64,000 bases of DNA, taken from assembly GCA_900765105.1 (NCBI GenBank), contig CAAFQM010000126.1, forward strand, positions 18,061-82,060, written 5' to 3'. How positions within the stretch are numbered: position 1 is the stretch's first letter; every line of letters begins with the position of its first letter. A program made the position numbers and the translations under genes. Below, piece after piece: positions 35,407-43,987 of the stretch. Source of the stretch: an uncultured Faecalibacterium sp. Lineage in GTDB: Bacteria > Bacillota > Clostridia > Oscillospirales > Ruminococcaceae. The notes beneath the pieces are model-generated. The model had not been told where the DNA came from, did no database searches, and saw only the letters and a program-made list of their open reading frames with translations.

Positions 35407-36165
35407 ATGACAGAAATTGTGATTCAGGGTATTGGCGGCCGGATGGGCCATGTTCTGTGCGACCTGATCGCGCAGCGTGAGGATTGCTGTGTTGTCGCCG
35501 GTATCGATGTGAAAGATGGCGAGCAGAACGGTATCCCGGTTTACGACAGTCTGGAAAAGCTGAACGGCAAGGGCGATGTGATCATCGATTTCAGCTCCCC
35601 TGCTGCCGTGGAGAAGGCTCTGCCTTACTGCGAAGCTCACAAGCTGCCCATCGTGGTCTGCACAACAGGTTTGTCCGAGGAGCTGCAGCTGAAGGTCGTG
35701 CAGCTGTCCCGCACGGTGCCTGTCTTCAAAAGCGCCAACATGTCCATGGGCATCAATGTGCTTTCCGAGCTGTGCAAGCGTGCCTCGGCCATTCTGGGCG
35801 TGAACTACGATGTCGAGATCGTCGAGCAGCACCACCATAATAAGCTGGATGCTCCCAGTGGAACGGCTTTGATGCTGGCCGATGCAATCAACGAGCAGAA
35901 CAACGGTGAGTATCACTATGTCTACGACCGCTCTGCGGTCCGTCAGAAGCGCGACCCGAAGGAGATCGGCATCAGCTCCGTGCGCGGCGGCAGTATTGTG
36001 GGCGACCATGAAGTGCTGTTCTGCGGCCCGGATGAGGTGATCACCCTCAAGCATACCGCATACTCCCGCAACATTTTTGCAAATGGTGCGGTCAATGCTG
36101 CTGTCTATCTGGCAAATAAGGAACCGGGCCTGTACAATATGGGCGACCTGATCGCAGCTCTTTGA
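35407..36165 (+). CDS. dapB: 4-hydroxy-tetrahydrodipicolinate reductase
   Basis: NAD(P)H-dependent second step of the diaminopimelate pathway, 252 residues. N-terminal nucleotide-binding motif GIGGRMG (8-14); the substrate and catalytic site is EQHHHNKLDAPSGTA (E140 on, with H142-H144 and K146). A GGAAGGGA site precedes the ATG. It follows dapA after a hairpin. Confidence 0.96.
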   Translation: MTEIVIQGIGGRMGHVLCDLIAQREDCCVVAGIDVKDGEQNGIPVYDSLEKLNGKGDVIIDFSSPAAVEKALPYCEAHKLPIVVCTTGLSEELQLKVVQLSRTVPVFKSANMSMGINVLSELCKRASAILGVNYDVEIVEQHHHNKLDAPSGTALMLADAINEQNNGEYHYVYDRSAVRQKRDPKEIGISSVRGGSIVGDHEVLFCGPDEVITLKHTAYSRNIFANGAVNAAVYLANKEPGLYNMGDLIAAL

Positions 36166-36181
36166 GCTGTAGAACCGGCAT

Positions 36182-37501
36182 ATGCCGTTGAAAGATGTGA
36201 ATCGAATGAGTAAGCATGAAGCTCCCCGCAGACGACGTTCTTCTGCTAAGCGGCGGGCACGGACACAGATTCTCTGGACAGCGGTCCCCGTACTGATTCT
36301 GGCGTTTCTGTGTCTGGCCTGCTTTCCGAGATTTTTACCGGGCAGTCTGATTCCTGTTGCCGGCCCGGAAGCGACGTCAGAACCAGCGGCTGATTCGTCG
36401 ATCGCGGAGTCCAAGCCGCAGGAACCGGAAAAAGAACCGGAACCTGTTGTGCAGACGGTCCGCTTTTCTGCCACAGGAGACGATTTGATCCATTCCCCTA
36501 TCTACAAGCAGGCAAAGCGCCGGGCTTCCGGGTCGGAAGCATACAGTTTTGACTACTGCTACGAGCATATCGCGCCGTTCTATGCCAAGCAGGATGTCAA
36601 CTGGATCAATCAGGAAACGCTGTGCAACGATGAGCTTGAGCCGTCTTCCTATCCGTGCTTTTCGACACCGGGAGATTGTGCCAGAGCACTTTACCGGGCG
36701 GGTGTCCGGGTGTTCAGCCTTTCCAATAATCATACATACGACAAAGGTGCGGCAGGCATTGCGGCAACGCTTCGTTTCTGGGAGAGTATGCCGGAGGACG
36801 TTGTGACGACGGGTCTCTGGCGCGGCGTGGACGATTACAGCCGCATCCCGACACAGACGGTCAACGGGGTCACAATCGCATATCTCTCCTATACTGAACA
36901 CACCAATGGCATCCCTCAGAGCAGCGCTATGACGGCAAATGTGATCTACACCAGCCAGACTGATGTGATCGAGCAACAGGTGCGTGCCGCAAGGGAGGCA
37001 GCAGATTTTGTGGTAGTCGGCGTGCACTGGGGCGTGGAGAACAGCCATACGATCGTGGACTCACAGCGGACACTTGCGCAACAGTTAGCCGACTGGGGTG
37101 CCGATGTGATCGTGGGCACTCATCCGCATGTGCTGCAGGATGCCCAGTGGCTGATTGCTCAGGACGGACGAAAAGTCTTTGCAGCTTATTCGCTGGGCAA
37201 CTTTCTCAGTACGCAGAATAAACCGGATCAACTTGTCGGTGCGATCCTGACCGCGCAGTTCCAGAAGACCACCGATCCGGACGGAACGGTTCAGACTGCA
37301 GTTCTGATGCCGGAGCTTCATCCAACCGTTACCCACTACGACGCCGGAAAATCCAATGTGCGCACCTATCTCCTGTGCGATTATACGCAGGAATTGGCGC
37401 GGCAGCATGGGGCGCGGGCGGATTATTCCAATTTCAGCCTTGACACAGCCCGCGAAATCGCGCAAAATAATATCAGCGCAGACTTTTTAACGCTTACATA
37501 A
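36182..37501 (+). CDS. CapA family (poly-gamma-glutamate capsule synthesis-like) protein
   Basis: Protein of 439 residues. A very basic N-terminus and one membrane segment (about 30-50) are followed by a Pro/Glu-rich linker and then a CapA metallophosphatase-like domain (about 92-395). Family motifs include FSATGDDLIH, SLSNNHTYDKG, VVGVHWGVE and ADVIVGTHPHVLQD, which form the metal site. It is probably an exported, membrane-tethered enzyme acting on the envelope. CapA proteins are linked to poly-gamma-glutamate but most homologues have no proven role; no capBC genes are near. A second ATG at 36206 is an alternative start, as neither has a strong ribosome binding site. It is 16 bp after dapB, so it is cotranscribed. 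Confidence 0.82.
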   Translation: MPLKDVNRMSKHEAPRRRRSSAKRRARTQILWTAVPVLILAFLCLACFPRFLPGSLIPVAGPEATSEPAADSSIAESKPQEPEKEPEPVVQTVRFSATGDDLIHSPIYKQAKRRASGSEAYSFDYCYEHIAPFYAKQDVNWINQETLCNDELEPSSYPCFSTPGDCARALYRAGVRVFSLSNNHTYDKGAAGIAATLRFWESMPEDVVTTGLWRGVDDYSRIPTQTVNGVTIAYLSYTEHTNGIPQSSAMTANVIYTSQTDVIEQQVRAAREAADFVVVGVHWGVENSHTIVDSQRTLAQQLADWGADVIVGTHPHVLQDAQWLIAQDGRKVFAAYSLGNFLSTQNKPDQLVGAILTAQFQKTTDPDGTVQTAVLMPELHPTVTHYDAGKSNVRTYLLCDYTQELARQHGARADYSNFSLDTAREIAQNNISADFLTLT

Positions 37502-37553
37502 AACGTGGGAATTGAGAGTGATGCCTGCAAGGCGGGCAGAATGGAGGGCTTTT

Positions 37554-38021
37554 ATGTACGGAGTATCCAAAATCAATATTGAACCGAGTCTGATGATGAT
37601 CAGTGTGCAGGATGTGGAGTTCAAGGACAACAGTCTGGCACGTTATCTGCAGATTTTTGCAGACAACGGCGTTGTGGTAGACATGATCAGCCAGAGTGCC
37701 CCGCACGGAACGACCATCGATTTCAGCTTTACAGCATCCGGCAGCGACCTGCCGCTGGTGATGAAGGCAATCTCTGCTGCAAATCTGGATAAGGGCGCCA
37801 AGGCTTCTCCGCTGATCAGCGTCGGCTACTCCAAGCTGAACCTGTTCGGCGAAGAAATGGTCACCAGCTGCGGTGTAGCTGCCCGGGCACTGAATGCACT
37901 GGCAATGGCTGGCATTGAGGTGTTGCTGATCACTACCAGCGATCTGGACATTTCCCTGCTGGTTCATGCTGAAAACGAAGATGCCGCCTATGAGGCTCTG
38001 AAAAAGGCATACGAGTTATAA
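37554..38021 (+). CDS. Stand-alone ACT-domain protein like the aspartokinase regulatory region
   Basis: Protein of 155 residues consisting of two ACT-like repeats and nothing else. The second half (ISVGYSKLNLFGEEMVTSCGVAARALNALAMAGIEVLLITTSDLDISLLV) closely follows the C-terminal ACT pair of aspartate kinases. There is no kinase domain. GGAGGG (37543-37548) sets the ATG at 37554. It follows asd, dapA, dapB and the CapA gene on the same strand, so it may sense lysine or threonine and control aspartate kinase or the pathway; this is inference. It is closed by a terminator. Confidence 0.75.
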   Translation: MYGVSKINIEPSLMMISVQDVEFKDNSLARYLQIFADNGVVVDMISQSAPHGTTIDFSFTASGSDLPLVMKAISAANLDKGAKASPLISVGYSKLNLFGEEMVTSCGVAARALNALAMAGIEVLLITTSDLDISLLVHAENEDAAYEALKKAYEL

Positions 38022-38031
38022 GCCAGAAAGA

Positions 38032-38073
38032 GGCCCGGAGCGCAGGTGATTTGCTGCTCCGGGTCCCCTTTTT
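38032..38073 (+). terminator. Terminator after the ACT-domain gene
   Basis: Stem 38032-38041 with 38056-38065 (8 perfect pairs plus flanking wobble) followed by CCCTTTTTG. The next gene begins 37 bp later, so some readthrough or a separate promoter is needed for it. Confidence 0.8.
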
Positions 38074-38109
38074 GTGAGGTTGAATTTTGTCAATATCGGG
38101 AGAGTATCT

Positions 38110-38436
38110 ATGAGCAAATATGATGATCTTGCAAAAGTCATCATCCGGAATGTTGGTGGAAGAGCCAATATTCTGTCACTGACGCACTGTGCGACACGGC
38201 TTCGTTTTCGGCTCCGGGACGAAGGTAAAGCGGACACACATGCACTGAATCATACCAGTGGCGTTGTTACAGTGATCCGGAGCGGCGGCCAGTATATGGT
38301 CGTGATCGGGCCGCGTGTTGTGGATGTGTACAGCGCTGTTTGCTCCGCTGCGCATCTTGGCAGTGACCTAAAAGAAGCAGACAGCAGCGAGAAGCATTTC
38401 CTTTCCGGTCTGCTGCATAAAATTTTCCGGAAATAA
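38110..38436 (+). CDS. Orphan PTS EIIB domain protein (glucose/beta-glucoside family)
   Basis: Protein of 108 residues that is a single EIIB domain. The phosphorylation-site cysteine C27 sits in the classic ILSLTHCATRLRFRLRDE motif, and VVTVIRSGGQYMVVIGPRVVDVY matches the rest of the domain. No EIIC or EIIA domain is fused or nearby, so it cannot transport by itself; it may accept phosphate from another system or act as a regulator. CGGGAGAG (38096-38103) sets the ATG at 38110. It lies just after a terminator of the lysine operon. Confidence 0.85.
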   Translation: MSKYDDLAKVIIRNVGGRANILSLTHCATRLRFRLRDEGKADTHALNHTSGVVTVIRSGGQYMVVIGPRVVDVYSAVCSAAHLGSDLKEADSSEKHFLSGLLHKIFRK

Positions 38437-38454
38437 GATATTTATAAGAATGTA

Positions 38455-38490
38455 AACAAAATGGGCCTGTGCTTTTAAGCACAGGCCCAT
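38455..38490. terminator. Bidirectional terminator between the EIIB gene and tyrS
   Basis: Perfect 14-bp stem (38461-38474 with 38477-38490). On the - strand it is followed by TTTTGTTTAC, suiting tyrS; on the + strand it closes the EIIB transcript with less of a T run. Confidence 0.75.
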
Positions 38491-38515
38491 CTGCGTACTG
38501 CTGGACTGTAAAAGT

Positions 38516-39736
38516 TTACAGTGTAACTTTGTGGTAGATCTTTTTGCCCTTCTTGATCACGATGCCCTTGGCAAGCTGCTCAGCGGTAAAGCTGACCGTC
38601 GGGGCTGCAACTTTTTCGCCGTCAGCCAGCACACCGCCCTGAACGACCAGACGACGTGCTTCGCCGTTGGAAGCAGCCAGACCAGCCTTGACCATCAGGG
38701 TCAGGATGCCAATGGAGCCATCGGTCAGATCTGCTTCGGTCAGTTGTGTGGAAGGCATATGCTCAGTGTCCATGGCGTTGCCACTGAACAGTGCACGGGC
38801 AGCATTCTGAGCCTTTTCGGCCTCTTCCTTGCCATGGACCATACTGGTCATCTCGTAAGCAAGGATCTCTTTGGCTTCGTTCAGGCGCTGGTCCTTCCAA
38901 GTGCTCATCTCGTCGATCTGCTCCAGCGGCAGGAAGGTCAGCATCCGGATGCACTTCATAACGTCGGCATCACCCACATTGCGCCAATACTGATAGAACT
39001 CGAAGGGGCTGGTCTTGTTCGGGTCGAGCCAGACCGCGTTGCCGGCGGTCTTGCCCATCTTCTTGCCCTGAGAGTCGGTCAGCAGAGTAACCGTCATGGC
39101 GTAGGCATCCTTGCCAAGCTTACGGCGGATCAGTTCGGTGCCGCCCAGCATATTGCTCCACTGATCATCGCCGCCGAACTGCATGTTGCAGCCGTAGTGC
39201 TGGAACATGTAGTAGAAGTCGTAGCTCTGCATGATCATGTAGTTGAATTCCAGGAAAGACAGGCCCTTCTCCATACGCTGCTTGTAGCACTCGGCGCGCA
39301 GCATATTGTTCACAGAGAAGCAGGCACCCACTTCACGCAGCAACTCCACATAGTTCAAGTTCAGCAGCCAGTCGGCATTGTTCAACATCAATGCCTTTCC
39401 CTCAGAAAAGTCGATGAAGTTTTCCATCTGCTTTTTGAAGCAGGCAGCATTGTGTGCAATGTCATCCTTTGTCAGCATCTTGCGCATGTCGGTGCGGCCG
39501 GAAGGATCACCGATCATGGTCGTGCCGCCGCCGATCAGGGCGATGGGCTTGTTGCCCGCCATCTGCAGGCGCTTCATCAGGGTCAGAGCCAGAAAATGGC
39601 CGGCGGTCAGACTGTCGGCTGTGCAGTCAAAACCAATGTAAAAGGTAGCCTTGCCGTTGTTGATCAGGTCGATGATCTCATCATCGGTGATCTGTGCCAC
39701 CAGTCCACGGGCCTGCAGTTCTTCGTACAGAGTCAT
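38516..39736 (-). CDS. tyrS: Tyrosyl-tRNA synthetase
   Basis: Class I synthetase of 406 residues charging tRNA-Tyr. The HIGH-like motif is TAGHFLAL (residues 44-51), the KMSKS-like loop is KKMGKTAG, and a C-terminal S4 domain (about 340-406) binds tRNA. GGDDQW and the tyrosine-binding YIGFDCTA segment are present. It is controlled by the T-box leader directly upstream. Confidence 0.95.
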   Translation of the reverse strand: MTLYEELQARGLVAQITDDEIIDLINNGKATFYIGFDCTADSLTAGHFLALTLMKRLQMAGNKPIALIGGGTTMIGDPSGRTDMRKMLTKDDIAHNAACFKKQMENFIDFSEGKALMLNNADWLLNLNYVELLREVGACFSVNNMLRAECYKQRMEKGLSFLEFNYMIMQSYDFYYMFQHYGCNMQFGGDDQWSNMLGGTELIRRKLGKDAYAMTVTLLTDSQGKKMGKTAGNAVWLDPNKTSPFEFYQYWRNVGDADVMKCIRMLTFLPLEQIDEMSTWKDQRLNEAKEILAYEMTSMVHGKEEAEKAQNAARALFSGNAMDTEHMPSTQLTEADLTDGSIGILTLMVKAGLAASNGEARRLVVQGGVLADGEKVAAPTVSFTAEQLAKGIVIKKGKKIYHKVTL

Positions 39737-39771
39737 TGTTTCTTCCTCCTGTTGGATGTGGGCAGAGGGAA

Positions 39772-40055
39772 AAATAAAACACCCCCTGCCAAAATAAATT
39801 GGCAGAGGGCGAGAAAAATTCGCGGTACCACCTCTGTTTGCCGTTTCCTCACGGAAACGACCTCACGAGTGCATACCCCAGAGTAGAGCAACACTCCTGC
39901 GTTTATAACGCTCGCACGCGGCACAGCCTAATAGCGCTTACGCATTCAGCCTGCAGCTCCGGGAGGTATTTCACCCGCTGCTCTGCAGCCCCTTTCACCA
40001 ACCGGGGCCTCTCTGTCCAAAGCATATCGGGATACTTGTTCCCTTCATCGCCATT
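39772..40055 (-). promoter_or_regulatory. Tyrosine T-box leader of tyrS
   Basis: The T-box sequence AGAGGTGGTACCGCG is at 39821-39835 on the - strand, and an antiterminator/terminator region follows: hairpin 39782-39810 with a T run at 39772-39781. In the stem I region the tyrosine codon TAC (39966-39968) follows GTGAAA and is the likely specifier. Uncharged tRNA-Tyr would stabilise the antiterminator and switch tyrS on. The length of about 280 nt is typical. Confidence 0.92.
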
Positions 40056-40065
40056 AACATTATTT

Positions 40066-40094
40066 ACTTTATCACAAGTGCCGACACTTGTCAA
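40066..40094 (-). promoter_or_regulatory. Promoter of the tyrS T-box leader
   Basis: On the - strand a perfect TTGACA (40089-40094), a 17-bp spacer and TAAAGT (40066-40071) preceded by TGA (extended -10). The spacer holds a perfect 7-bp inverted repeat (40074-40080 with 40085-40091). Confidence 0.8.
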
Positions 40095-40109
40095 GCAGCA
40101 AAATCAGCA

Positions 40110-41774
40110 TCACCCGGCGGAAGTGTTCAGCATTTCCCGCGCATTTGCAAGCGAAAGCTCGGTAACGTGATCGCCAGAGATCAGACGCGCCAGCGCCTTT
40201 ACACGGCCTTCCGTATCCAGCGGGTGAATTTCCGTATAAGTACGGTCGTTCAAGATGTTTTTCTGGATCAGCAGATGACAGTCTGCCAATGCCGCGATCT
40301 GCGCAGTGTGTGTGATGCAGAGGATCTGATGTCCCTGAGCGCTCTGCCGCAGAACTTCGCCAATGCGGCTGGCTGCCTTGCCGGATACACCGCTGTCGAT
40401 CTCGTCGTAGATCACAGTCGGCACAGCGTCCCTGTCGGCCATCGCATTCTTGATAGCGAGCGTAATACGGCTCAGCTCGCCGCCGGACGCGATCTTAGCC
40501 AGTGGCTTTGGCGCTTCACCGGGGTTTGTGGAAATATAAAATTCGATGCTGTCCTGACCATGGCTCGCCAGAGGACCGCGGGTATGCTGCAATGTCATAC
40601 GGACACCTGGCATATTCAGGAAATCCAGCGTTCCGGAGATACGCTTGTTCAACTCTTCGAACGCATGCAGGCGTGTCTGGGTAAGAAGCTCTGCTTTTTC
40701 ACGAGCCAGCGTATAAAGACGCCGCTTTTCTGCCTGAAGCTGATCCTGGCGTTCCTGCGAAGTCTGGATCCGCTCCAGTTCTTCCCGGGCCTTCTGCCCG
40801 AACGCAATCACATCTTCTACCGTGTCGCCGTATTTCCGCTTGAGCTTATACAGCAGATCCAGTCGCTGTTCGATCTCGTCAAGCTCGGCGTCGTTCGTGT
40901 CATAGGCATCCAGCCTCCGGATCAGATCGGCTGCTGCATCTTTCGCAGTATAATAAAGATCTGTCAGCTGGCCTGCTGTATCTGATAGAGCCGCATCCAG
41001 TTGCGCGGCTTCGTCCAGAGCATTGGACGCTTCGCCCAGAAGGTCTACCGCACCGGGTGCTTCGTCTCCACCGGAGAGCAGTGCATAGCACTGTGCGATA
41101 CGGTCACGGATAGTCGATGCGTTCGCAAGAACCTTCCGCCGGGTTTCAAGGGTCTGTTCTTCCCCTGCCGTCAGCCCGGCGGCATCGATCTCCTGCACCT
41201 GATAGCTCAGCAGATCGATACGGCGCTGTTTTTCCGCTTCATCGGTGATCATGGCGTCCAGCTCCCGCTTGATCTGCACAAGCTTGCGGTACAGCGTATA
41301 ATATTCCTGAAACTCTGCCCCATTCTGTGCATAGTCATCCAAGATGCCAAGATGATGCGCCGGGTTCAGCAAACCTACAGAATCGTGCTGTCCGTTGATG
41401 TTGATCAGCCCTCCGCACAGGTCCCGCAGAACGGCTGCTGTGGCTGGCATCCCGTTGATGCGGCAGGTGCTTTTGCCCTCCGCTGTGATCTCACGGCTGA
41501 GCATCAGCGCATCCGCCCGCTCATAACCGGCATTTTCCAGACGGTTCTGCACCGCCTCCGGGACCTGCTCGAATGCAGCGCGGATCACAGCTTTGGCAGC
41601 TCCGGTCCGCACAAGATCACGGGAAGTGCGGTTGCCCAGAATTGCATTGATCGAATCGATCAGGATCGATTTGCCCGCACCCGTCTCGCCGGTAAGAACA
41701 TTCAGGCCCGGCTGAAAGTGCACTTCCGCTTTCTGAATGACGGCAACATTTTCTATTTGCAGGCTGCTCAGCAT
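40110..41774 (-). CDS. recN: DNA repair protein RecN
   Basis: SMC-like ATPase of 554 residues acting in double-strand break repair. Walker A GETGAGKS at 29-36, a central coiled coil (about 165-390), and the C-terminal half with LAKIASGGELSRI (signature) and TVIYDEIDSGVSG (Walker B). It is the last gene of the long - strand operon that begins near asp23. Confidence 0.95.
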   Translation of the reverse strand: MLSSLQIENVAVIQKAEVHFQPGLNVLTGETGAGKSILIDSINAILGNRTSRDLVRTGAAKAVIRAAFEQVPEAVQNRLENAGYERADALMLSREITAEGKSTCRINGMPATAAVLRDLCGGLININGQHDSVGLLNPAHHLGILDDYAQNGAEFQEYYTLYRKLVQIKRELDAMITDEAEKQRRIDLLSYQVQEIDAAGLTAGEEQTLETRRKVLANASTIRDRIAQCYALLSGGDEAPGAVDLLGEASNALDEAAQLDAALSDTAGQLTDLYYTAKDAAADLIRRLDAYDTNDAELDEIEQRLDLLYKLKRKYGDTVEDVIAFGQKAREELERIQTSQERQDQLQAEKRRLYTLAREKAELLTQTRLHAFEELNKRISGTLDFLNMPGVRMTLQHTRGPLASHGQDSIEFYISTNPGEAPKPLAKIASGGELSRITLAIKNAMADRDAVPTVIYDEIDSGVSGKAASRIGEVLRQSAQGHQILCITHTAQIAALADCHLLIQKNILNDRTYTEIHPLDTEGRVKALARLISGDHVTELSLANAREMLNTSAG

Positions 41775-41792
41775 GTTAATCTCTCCCGCGTG

Positions 41793-42281
41793 TTATTTCT
41801 GCACGATATGCCGTGCCAGTTCCGAACAAATCGTTTTTGCATCCCGCTCCGAGCGCGCCACGATCAGGAACGTATCATCACCTGAAAGCGTTCCCACGAC
41901 ATTCTTCCATTGCAGCGCGTCAAAGACCTCGCAGGCAGCATTTGCCATGCCAGAATAGCATTTGACCAGAACCACATGCCCGGCGTAATCGACTCCGAGC
42001 ACCGATTCGTGAAAGATCGTCTCGAAACGTCCCTGTGTTTTGGGATTGAAGCTTTCGTTCCGGCTGGAAACATACCGGTATCCTTCGGCTGTTGCAGCTT
42101 TTACAAGGCACAACTCCCGGATATCGCGGGAGACCGTGGCCTGCGTGACCTCAAAGCCTTCCTTACTCAGATATTCCAGCAAAACTTCCTGTCGGCTGAT
42201 TGGATTTTCCCGGACCAGCCGGAGAATCGCCTGCTGCCGGTCCCCTTTGCTTTTTGCATCATCCTTACGGCTGCGTGCCAT
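41793..42281 (-). CDS. argR: Arginine repressor ArgR/AhrC
   Basis: Hexameric arginine-responsive regulator of 162 residues. The N-terminal winged helix (about 15-75) contains PISRQEVLLEYLSKEGFEVTQATVSRDIRELCLVK, and the C-terminal oligomerisation domain has the arginine-binding GTLSGDDTFLIV segment. Position next to recN is conserved in Firmicutes. Confidence 0.95.
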   Translation of the reverse strand: MARSRKDDAKSKGDRQQAILRLVRENPISRQEVLLEYLSKEGFEVTQATVSRDIRELCLVKAATAEGYRYVSSRNESFNPKTQGRFETIFHESVLGVDYAGHVVLVKCYSGMANAACEVFDALQWKNVVGTLSGDDTFLIVARSERDAKTICSELARHIVQK

Positions 42282-42296
42282 TTCTTTCGCCCCCTG

Positions 42297-43148
42297 TTAT
42301 CGTCTGCTGCGCAGTTTCTGATCGATCGCCTGGAACTGATCGGCCCTGCCGAAAGTGATCAGCTTGACCATCTGATCAGAAAGCCGGATCTCTGCGGTCG
42401 CTCCTGCCTTGAGCGGAAAACCAGCTGCACCATCGCAGCTGATAAATACTTCATCATCGGCCACCTGACCGACGCATACATTCAATTTGCGCTCCTGCGC
42501 AAATACCATTGCCGGGCTTGCCAGACTGTGCGGGCAGATCGGCGTGACCACAACGCCCTTTGTCTGGGAGTCGAGGATCGGCCCTCCTGCAGCCAGTGAA
42601 TACGCCGTAGAGCCGGTCGGTGTAGCAACGATGACACCATCGCCGCGATAATGCTCCACAAGGATGTCATCGCAATAGATGCTGAAATCGATCGCCTGCT
42701 GCAAGCGGCCTTTTGTGACAACAACATCATTCAGTGCGTGGCCTTCCCAGCCATCATGTCCCAGTACACGGGCATACAACAGCATCCGATTGTCCAGACT
42801 GAACTCGCCCTTTGCCACGGCTGCCAGCTTCGTTTCCATTTCACTGATCTCGCAGGTAGCCAGAAAACCGCAGCGGCCAAGATTGATGCCGAGGATCGGC
42901 TTTGCATACTGCAAAGACAGATTGGCTTCGTGCAGGATCGTTCCGTCCCCGCCGATGGTCAGGATCACATCAGCCCGTTTCAGGCATGCTTCCTGTGGCA
43001 GGTAGAGGACTCCTACGGTACTGCAGTTTGTTCGCATCGTCTCACACATCAGAACATCTGCCCCATGCGTCAGCAGGATCTGAGCAGCCCGGAGCGCGAT
43101 CTCGTAAGCAGAAGGTTTGCCGGAATTCGGAGAAATATAGATCGTCAT
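42297..43148 (-). CDS. nadK: NAD kinase
   Basis: Phosphorylates NAD to NADP. It has 283 residues, with the diacylglycerol-kinase-like motif GGDGTILHEAN, NLGRCGFLA, the NDVVVTKG motif and the substrate loop TPTGSTAYSLAAGGPI. Start and stop are closely spaced with tlyA and argR, so it belongs to the same operon. Confidence 0.95.
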   Translation of the reverse strand: MTIYISPNSGKPSAYEIALRAAQILLTHGADVLMCETMRTNCSTVGVLYLPQEACLKRADVILTIGGDGTILHEANLSLQYAKPILGINLGRCGFLATCEISEMETKLAAVAKGEFSLDNRMLLYARVLGHDGWEGHALNDVVVTKGRLQQAIDFSIYCDDILVEHYRGDGVIVATPTGSTAYSLAAGGPILDSQTKGVVVTPICPHSLASPAMVFAQERKLNVCVGQVADDEVFISCDGAAGFPLKAGATAEIRLSDQMVKLITFGRADQFQAIDQKLRSRR

Positions 43149-43179
43149 GCTGCAAGCCCTTTCTTTTTAAGATGCCAGT

Positions 43180-43983
43180 TCAACGGTCAAGGGTGCTATG
43201 GCTTGCCGCAACGACCTGCTCTGCAACGCTGTCATCCAGAACTGCAGGTTCCGTGCTCTTCTGCACGAACATCAGATACTCAATGTTGCCCTCCGGACCT
43301 TTCACGGGGCTGAAATCCAGTCCGCGTACCACAAAGCCGTTAGCCGCGGCATACCCCATTGCATTGTGCAGCACTTCCCGATGGGTCGCCGGATCTCGGA
43401 CAACGCCGTTCTTGCCGACCTTTTCGCGGCCCGCCTCAAACTGCGGCTTCACCAGACAGACACCCATGGCATCCGGCGTTGTAATGGCCTGTGCTACCGG
43501 GAAAATATGATGCAGAGAGATGAACGAAACGTCTACACTGAAAAACTCGATTGGCTCGGCCAGATCTTCCGGTGTAACGTTCCGGATGTTGGTGCGTTCC
43601 ATATTGACGACCCGCTCATCGGTCCGCAGGCTCCACGCCAGCTGTCCGTAGCCGACATCGACTGCGTAAACCTTGACCGCGCCGTTCTGCAGCATGCAGT
43701 CGGTAAAGCCGCCGGTAGAGGCACCGATATCCATGCACACTTTTCCATTCGGTGTGAGCGGGAAACACTGCATTGCTTTTTCCAGCTTCAGACCACCGCG
43801 GCTGACATAGCCGATGTCATGGCCGCGAACCTCGACTTTGGCGTCATCTTTGATCATCTCACCGGCCTTATCCACCTTCTGCTCATTGACAAACACGATG
43901 CCGGACATGATCAGGGCTTTTGCCCGCTCCCGGCTCTGGACAAGCCCATTCTGCACCAGATATTGATCCAATCGGATTTTCAC
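43180..43983 (-). CDS. tlyA: TlyA family rRNA methyltransferase
   Basis: Protein of 267 residues with an N-terminal S4 RNA-binding domain (about 1-62, RLDQYLVQNGLVQSRERAKALI) and an FtsJ-like SAM methyltransferase domain with DIGASTGGFTDCML and the K-D-K-E-like SVDVSFISLHHI segment. Expected to 2'-O-methylate rRNA. It begins 4 bp after the dxs stop. Confidence 0.92.
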   Translation of the reverse strand: MKIRLDQYLVQNGLVQSRERAKALIMSGIVFVNEQKVDKAGEMIKDDAKVEVRGHDIGYVSRGGLKLEKAMQCFPLTPNGKVCMDIGASTGGFTDCMLQNGAVKVYAVDVGYGQLAWSLRTDERVVNMERTNIRNVTPEDLAEPIEFFSVDVSFISLHHIFPVAQAITTPDAMGVCLVKPQFEAGREKVGKNGVVRDPATHREVLHNAMGYAAANGFVVRGLDFSPVKGPEGNIEYLMFVQKSTEPAVLDDSVAEQVVAASHSTLDR

Positions 43984-43987
43984 GATG

